Positions 58,401-64,000 of a stretch of DNA of 64,000 nucleotides are shown here, in pieces; position 1 is the stretch's first letter; each line of letters opens with the position of its first letter. Position numbers and translations under genes: made by a program. A model generated the notes under the pieces. The model was not told where the DNA came from, made no database searches, and worked only from the letters and a program-made list of their open reading frames with translations. The DNA is from Neospora caninum Liverpool (Eukaryota > Apicomplexa > Conoidasida > Eucoccidiorida > Sarcocystidae), in contig NC_018392.1 in NCBI RefSeq assembly GCF_000208865.1, positions 992,001 to 1,056,000 on the forward strand, given 5' to 3'.

Positions 58401-61400
58401 CGAAGGGCGGTCGCGGCGGCCCAGGCGGGACTGGGTTGGAGCCCCCGCAGGCCCGACGCAAGATGGCGTCGTACAAGTCCCCACCTCGACAGAGTTCCAT
58501 GACCTGTCACGCGAAGAAGCAAAGGGAGAGAAAGGGTTCGGCTGGGAGAGACCCAGCACGGCTGAAGAAAGGAAGAAATCGCGGAACGGATCGGCTTCGA
58601 CAAATCGAAGTCTCTCTCTTGTGTCTGCCACGTTGCGCCCGCCCCGTCAAAGACACTTAACCTCCATCACCGCTACACATCGGCTTCATCTCCACTGCTG
58701 TTCATACATCCACAGAAAGGTATGTTCGCAGAACTTGTGTGCGCTGGCAGTCGCTGTGCTCTGTCGAGTAAGACGAAACAGTCGCGATACATCTGTGCAC
58801 GCACCTAAATCAATGTGTGGGTGTATGCTATCTGTTTACACAAAAGCGAATCGATGGGGTCATGCATATATTTATATATATGTATATATTAGGAGAGGAA
58901 GCGAGAGTGATAGATGGAGATACACGGCGGGTAAAAACGGGATGAGGGCCTGTAGCGCCCTCAAGACAAACTATTTGTATCTTTTGGCATCTCTCCGCCG
59001 CAGGTTAGGTCCAAAATCCGTGGAAGAGTGGAGGGCTGTGGGGCTGCCTCTCAAGAGAGCTTCTGCGTTTTTGTGGGTGCCTTTCGCTCTTCGAAAAATC
59101 CTCCGAAGGCCCCGAGGGATTTGCCCCTGCTCGTGGCGCGAGAGCCTCACAATGTAAACGTAGGAGTAGTCCTCGAAGCAATCGTAGACTTTGATGATGT
59201 TCGGGTGATCCAAACGCTGAAGGAGAAGCAGCTCGTCCTCTGCATGCTCCAGAGCTCTGACAGACCTGCGGGAATTGCGAGAGGACCGGGCAAGGCAAAT
59301 AAGGCTTCAGGGACTCAAGGCCAACCCCCCGGGACAGACAGTCTCTCCCGACAGCACATCTCCACCAGCCCAGACATCGAGCATAGACTACGCTGTCGCA
59401 AGGCAGCAACATAAAGGAGGCTGGCACCAGGACAGAAATCGGACAAACTGACAGAGGAAAGGCTACCCGAGGACTCCCTGGCCCGAAGACACGAAGAACC
59501 ACTCTCGAAGCCGGAAAGGGAAACCGAGGCATGAGGCGACAGTGAAATGAACTTTCTGACGAAACACCTTTGACGAAAAGGTCCAGGCTGAGGTCAAAAA
59601 CCGACGCTATGGAGACAGTGACTGGCTTCCGCGTACCTCTTGGAGATTCTCTTGACTGCTCGCTGGAGCCCAGACGCGCGCTCGACCGCAACGAACACGT
59701 CTCCCCAGGTGCCCGATCCCACTTTTTGTTTCACGACGTAGTTCCTGAGAAGGCTGTCGCCGTGCCTCAGCACCTACACGAAAAAGAGGAAAGCGCGCAC
59801 AGACGCGAGTCAAAGTCACGCCGTTCTGAGCGGGTAGAGGCCGAGGCCCAACATGTCTTGGCCCACATTCAACGCCACGAAGTGGTGTGCGAACGGACAC
59901 ACATTTGTACCGATACGCAAATATACGTGTGTACTTGTGTACAGAGGCATCTGCATTCTTGAAGACTCGAAACAGTCCATGCACGCGTACAGTGTAGACG
60001 TCAACAGGAAGATGTACCTGGATATGCCTGGCAGTATAGCTACAAGGTTAATTTCACAGAATGATTGATATATGGATAAACAGGTTGGTTAATTGAGATA
60101 TTGATACATAGATGTATATAGATTATATGCATGTTTGCGGTGGTATTATGCGTGGATTTTGAAGAAGCCGCACGCGTGCTGGGCAGTTCGGGATTCAGCA
60201 TGTCCCGGATCCTCAAGGGCGTTTTTCGCACCTCGCTCGACTGCTTGAAGTCGGTGCGAGTGCATCTACCGTTCGAGCCGTTGGCATCCAGGAGCTCTTC
60301 CTCTTGCTCCTGTTTCGCAGCAAGAGACGAGAGGGACGGAGCGTTTTTCTCCCCTGTCTGGTGTGATGTTGAGAGTCCGACGCTGCTTTCCGGCTTCGCC
60401 TGGTCCAGGACGTGGGCGCCACCCGTCTCCGTGTCTTCTCGAGGCGGCTGCTGCGAGTGAGACAGCCCACGCGCGGCCGGCGGAGTGGAGGTTTGCAGCC
60501 AGTCTTCTTCCCGCCTCAAAGCGCTGTCACCCTCCCTCTCCATCCTCCCTGTCTGTTCCATTCTTTGTTCTCCTTCCTGGTAGAGGCCCTCGCCTCGTGT
60601 ATCGCGGCCGCCGTCGCTTCTCGGTTCGCTCTGGCCTTCGACCCCCTTCTCTGCTTCCTCTTCTCGGTCCTCAGATGAGACTCCGCCGCGGGCCTCGAGC
60701 GCAGCGCCCTCGTCGTCCGCTCTCTTCCTCCCCCGCCCTCCTTCCTCTCGAGAGTCGCTGTCTCCTCCTGGAGGCTCCACCTGCTGCGGCGCTTCTTCCT
60801 GACACATTTGTCCCTGCGGCGGAGCATCGACGGTTCCGAAAGAAGGTGAGAGAGACGACGAAGGTGGGGCTTTCCGTCTCGAAGGGAGCGCGCCAGGAGC
60901 GTTCGGAGAGAGACTCCCCACTCGCGGCGCGGCGCGACTGGCCTTGGCATTTACAGTGTGGCGACGAACGGAGGGTAGACTGCCTTCTCTTAGAACAGCA
61001 TTCAGCTGAGAGTGAAGGAGACTGAGTTCTCCTTCGTGATGCAGCAAGTGTTGTCGCTGCTTCTCAAGCTCGGTCGCGACGCGCCTTCGTTCGTCCTCCA
61101 GAGTCTGACGCATCTCCTTGGCGACTTCCTGCAGTTTCTCCTCAGCACACTGAACTGCGACCTCTGCGTGCTCGCGCTCGAGATTCAGCCGCCCCAACCC
61201 ACGGAGCGTCCGGCCTGCTCCACGCCTCAGAGTCGATGCTGGTGGAGAGCCAAAGGACGAGGCGAACGCAGGAGACACCGAAAGAGAAGCCGGGGAACTA
61301 AAAGGGACCAGCCCACAAATCTGCTGGTGCTCAACGGACATGGCGTCGATAAGCGACGCGGTGAGGGCTGCGGCGGCGACAGCAGCCTCTGCTTCGCCCT

Positions 61401-61581
61401 GCGCCAGTTTTGTTGCTTCTGCTGCCTCATTTTGAGAAGACAACAGGCATGTTTCAAGGACCGAATGAAGATTTCGCGCGGAGGAATCCGCGTGAGGCGA
61501 TGACGCAACGCTCCCTGTCCTGAACGGACTCGCGGCCACCCGAGACCGGGACGCCGACCTCTCCGTCTCTCTGTTCGCCAT
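51594..61581 (-). CDS. Calcium-dependent protein kinase with very large insertions, 9 exons
   Basis: Reconstructed on the minus strand. Exons: 61581-60232, 59773-59637, 59265-59151, 58503-58322, 58108-57160, 56935-52752, 52432-52321, 52023-51964, 51623-51594; all in phase, 2,372 aa. N-terminal extension 1-450 with a coiled coil. The kinase domain (~462-961) has GSGTWGDV (469-476), AVK Lys491, a helix-C Glu at ~505, Met536 at the gatekeeper place, HRDIKPEN (Asp596), DFG (616-618), GTMHFAAPE (785-793) and DSWSCGV (~882). A junction (CAD)-like helix with ERWMAYARKTALQRK lies at ~1950-1980. Four canonical EF-hand loops start at Asp2077, Asp2277, Asp2313 and Asp2353. All catalytic and Ca-binding residues are present, so an active Ca-activated Ser/Thr kinase is expected. 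Insertions: ~160 aa in the activation loop, ~70 aa before subdomain IX, ~980 aa between kinase and CAD helix, ~190 aa between EF1 and EF2. I do not assign it to a numbered CDPK. Confidence 0.85.
52752..56935 (-). other. Exon 6: kinase C-lobe end, giant linker, CAD helix, EF1 and EF2
   Basis: A 4.2-kb exon. Its first ~50 codons complete the kinase domain (VAKDLICRLL...ALRHPFF). About 980 codons of Ser/Arg/Ala/Pro-rich sequence follow, with one possibly folded island (RRVLLVGEREVAEANLAQHE at ~54,860-55,450). Then come the CAD-like helix near 53,790, EF1 (loop DSDGDGQLSLAE), a charged coiled-coil insertion with LERKKEANALAREREK, and EF2 (loop DTNGDGALDLSE). The donor at 52,751 (GTAAGG) leaves two bases that join exon 7. 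Confidence 0.85.
57160..59773 (-). other. Exons 2-5: kinase domain from Gly-rich loop to helix F
   Basis: Exon 2 carries the Gly-rich loop and catalytic Lys. Exon 3 carries helix C and the LDHPNIIKVYDCFED segment. Exon 4 carries the hinge and helix E and ends inside the HRD codon. Exon 5 begins at that Arg codon and carries DIKPEN, DFG, APE and DSWSCGV. The HRD Arg is split across the exon 4/5 junction, and joining the two restores the motif exactly, which strongly supports these splice sites. Confidence 0.9.
60232..61581 (-). other. Exon 1: 450-aa N-terminal extension with coiled coil
   Basis: Starts at the ATG at 61,581 (MANRETERS). The frame is open further upstream but without any ATG. 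There is no N-terminal Gly/Cys for myristoylation or palmitoylation of the kind seen in membrane-bound CDPKs. A heptad-like stretch from RLNLEREHAEV through EDERRRVATELEKQRQ indicates a coiled coil at roughly 140-205. The remainder is Glu/Arg/Ser-rich and disordered. The end of the exon is inferred from the phase-0 donor GAG|GTGCGA at 60,232/60,231. Confidence 0.7.
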
Positions 61582-61651
61582 CTTGCCTGGCGGAGAACGA
61601 GGCAGGAGGGAGCGAGCGAGAGACACCGAAGCGCGAACGGAGAGGAACGTC

Positions 61652-61778
61652 GAGCACGGAAAAATGGAAAACCGCGGCGAACCCGAGGACGAGCACGGAA
61701 AAATAGAAAACCACGGCGAACCCGAGGACGAGCACGGAAAAATAGAAAACCACGGCGAACCCGAGGACGAGCACGGGA
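61652..61778. repeat. 39-bp tandem repeat in the kinase gene leader
   Basis: The word gagcacgg starts at 61,652, 61,691, 61,730 and 61,769, giving a precise 39-bp period with three full units and the start of a fourth. The first unit differs from the next two by two or three bases. It lies 70-200 bp upstream of the inferred start codon. Because 39 is a multiple of three it does not break the open frame, but no ATG precedes it. Confidence 0.9.
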
Positions 61779-64000
61779 AAAAGAAGCAACGGTGAAACAG
61801 GGGAGCAGAAGACTGTGGGTGTGAGGGGTTCCTGGGGTCGGGAGACAACGAGGCACGCGGAGGGAGGTATGATGCAGGACGAAGGAAAAGGACGAAAAGC
61901 GCGAGTTGTTTCGTGTGCGATGCCGAGAAGCAGTGATCGGGGCGTCAGCCACGAAAAATGAGAAAAACGCCGGAGAGGAGAAGCGCAAAGGCAAGAAGGC
62001 ACGATGGGAGCAAGAAGCACGGGACCTCGCGAGTTCAACGCGCGATCGCGGGTGTCTCCCCGAATGAATCGTCTTTTTTTATGACTTTTAGTCAGTTCTG
62101 GCTCAGAAACCGCGCGATCCCTGGCGAGACGCTGTCCAAATCTCTTGCACAGACGCGAAGGGAAGCGTGAATGACACAACAGTTCCAAAGGGGAAGAGCT
62201 TAAGAGCTTCTGCTTCGAGCAAAGACTCGCCGGGCTGTCTCAAGGAAACCGTACGTCAAATTGTGTCCCCGTCGCTCTTCACGGGAAAAGTGTGTGCTCG
62301 TCACATGTCCACGACGTTGCAGCCAAGAACGGCAGTAGGCGCAGTTGTCAGCCGCATTGAACCTTTCACAGACGGCTTTGTCGCGAGCATTAAGAAGTCG
62401 GCCGGAAGGCGGTGAGCGGGCACCAAGAGAAAACAATGTTCCAAGAAGGCAGCTCCCCAGCGGCCAGAAGAGTTGCCGAGGTGGTCATCCCATTCTGGCG
62501 TTTGCCCAGTCCGGAAATGGTTTGATTCCGACGTCGCAGACAAGAGCACTCGCTTTGCCGAGTACGGAACAGTCCTGGTTCAAGTTTTGGTTATCCGTTC
62601 GTGGAAAGGCAATGTGCGCATGGAAGCGCTCAGCCATGCCTCTCGAGCTGTGAGTCGTCCCAACTCTCCGAATACCGAGGTGACCCTGACCAAATCCTCT
62701 TAGAAGCCTTTTGTCGTCCAGTAAACGGCCTCGCTAGAGCTTCCGTTCCTTAGGTAGTCTTTGTGGGACATCGCAACTCGTAGCTTTCTCCGTCATTTTT
62801 GGACTTTTTATGGCAGTGGCCACCGCTTCCTCAGTTCCGGTGCCCGAAACAAGGCGTGCAGACAGGAAACGTAGGGGAAGCACGCTTCGTGAATTTTAAG
62901 AGTCTAAACGGAAAGGTGTGGTGCGTCCAGAGTGGAGCCGCATCCCTGCCGACACACACACGAGATGTCGGTCTCGCGTTTCTCCAACAGTCGGGTCTCA
63001 CACGATGGACGGCTATTTGTTGCGTACGGATAACAAAGTGATTGGAAGTGCTGTCGGCGACTGCCTAACTCCTGGTAAGCGTCGAATCGAAGAAGGAGCG
63101 CCCGTCATCGGACCAAGAACAGAGGCTGTTCGATTGAAAAGAAATATATGTACTGACTTGCAGCGAAAGTGCTGCGTGCAGTTTGAGAGATGTGCATGCC
63201 ACATCCCGCGGTTGAACCACCTTCCGCTCCCCTGGCAACGACGTGAAAGCCGGTGGAAGGAGCCTGAGTTCGCCGGGAGGAACCCGGCTCCCAGGGTCGT
63301 CGGGCACTTTCTTACGAAACCCAACGGCCTTGTCCTTTTTGATCTGTCAGCAAGAGAAAGGTAGACAGTGGAAACTTTCCGTCTTCTTTCCTGTCGAAGT
63401 GGGACACCCCCGCGAGGTCCTGCGCACGTTACGGCCGGGCTTTCACGTTGAGGGGCCAGAAGCGAGGGGGAGCGCGGACAAACCGACCAAAAGTAAGCGC
63501 GGTTCAGGTGGCAAGACAAGCGGACAGGACAACGGTTCTGATCCTCTGGGTGAACCCAATTCCGGAGCGAACTGACTCAACGTCCGGAAGCGTCGCCAGC
63601 TGCAGAAACTGGAACAAATGTCTTGTGGCTCTGCAGGCAAAAACGCAGCGAGCGTCTGTGTGTGTGGGGCGTCGTGGTTCATTACCGGGAGCGGCACAGA
63701 CACGCAGAGAGGCGCGTCACGCTGACGGCCAGTCTCACAGTGAAGCCACTCAGCAATTGTTGTCCTCAATGAGGAGGTAGCAGACGCGTTTGTGAGTTCA
63801 TTTTTCCAGTCACTAATTCGACCTTTAAAGCGCAAGAATTCGCACACGCGAGGCCGAGTTGTTTATAGATGACGAGAATGGCAAGCATTCGGCAGCTTTT
63901 CTTGGCCTCGTTTGTGTGTCTTAAGAAGATACCAGGTCTGAAGCCAATCTCATAAAAACTGGCATCTTCTGCCCGCCATTAGCTCGTCGGATAACGGGCG
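61779..64000. other. Upstream region of the kinase gene, no further gene seen
   Basis: About 2.2 kb with only short frames, none with recognisable protein features. It should contain the kinase promoter. The last 30 bases form a small inverted repeat (gcccg...cgggc) at the window edge that I could not interpret. Confidence 0.5.

Noticed and set aside
60040..60231. Longer first exon of the kinase, running to the frame end at 60,040
   Set aside because: The tail becomes AT-rich with a non-protein-like composition and lacks a phase-0 donor matching exon 2. The GAG|GTGCGA donor at 60,232 fits.
61582..61848. Protein-coding reading of the repeat-rich leader upstream of the kinase start
   Set aside because: No in-frame ATG; the frame stays open because the 39-bp unit is a multiple of three.
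63971..64000. Possible 5' half of a tRNA at the right edge
   Set aside because: A box-A-like word and short stem are present, but the acceptor stem register and position 14 do not fit, and the rest is outside the window.

Overview
The window looks like nuclear DNA of a tissue-cyst coccidian (Toxoplasma/Hammondia/Neospora type). Reasons: about 50% GC with long intergenic and intronic stretches; many short introns with ordinary GT..AG ends; (TA)n, (CA)n and homopolymer microsatellites; very long proteins padded with disordered Ser/Glu/Arg-rich sequence; a calcium-dependent protein kinase of the plant/apicomplexan type; TGCATGC promoter words; and an RRLxx (TEXEL-like) motif behind a recessed membrane segment. 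Species cannot be fixed by reading alone.

Layout. (1) 1 to ~19,850: a tandem array with a ~9.6 kb period. The window opens inside the upstream region of one unit (unit A, its gene lies off the left edge), then holds two full gene copies on the minus strand (2,416-6,822, 1,468 aa; 11,996-16,432, 1,478 aa). The copies are mosaics: two blocks (promoter plus N-terminus, and the central Lys/Glu/Gly-rich part) are almost identical, while an internal segment and the C-terminal ~365 aa are strongly diverged. Each carries one membrane segment and an RRLAA motif, suggesting secreted, possibly host-exported dense-granule-type proteins. (2) ~19,850-23,941: intergenic DNA and pyrimidine-rich leader. (3) 23,942-50,247, plus strand: a gene I reconstruct as 28 exons, all joining in phase. 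The first exon is 9.2 kb and encodes ~3,070 aa of disordered protein with acidic, SUMO-interaction-like motifs. The later exons encode a CLU (clustered mitochondria) domain, TPR-like helices and an unrecognised basic C-terminus. (4) 50,248-51,593: tail-to-tail intergenic spacer. (5) 51,594-61,581, minus strand: a calcium-dependent protein kinase rebuilt from 9 in-phase exons (2,372 aa). It has complete kinase motifs, a recognisable junction (CAD) helix and four EF-hand loops, spread apart by very large insertions. (6) 61,582-64,000: its leader, with a 39-bp tandem repeat, and upstream DNA with no gene I can support.

The three gene families have no obvious shared pathway. The array is a lineage-specific, fast-evolving secreted family; the CLU protein is expected to act in the cytosol on mRNAs for mitochondrial proteins; the kinase couples calcium to phosphorylation. 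All exon boundaries were deduced by reading splice signals and reading phase, without transcript data.
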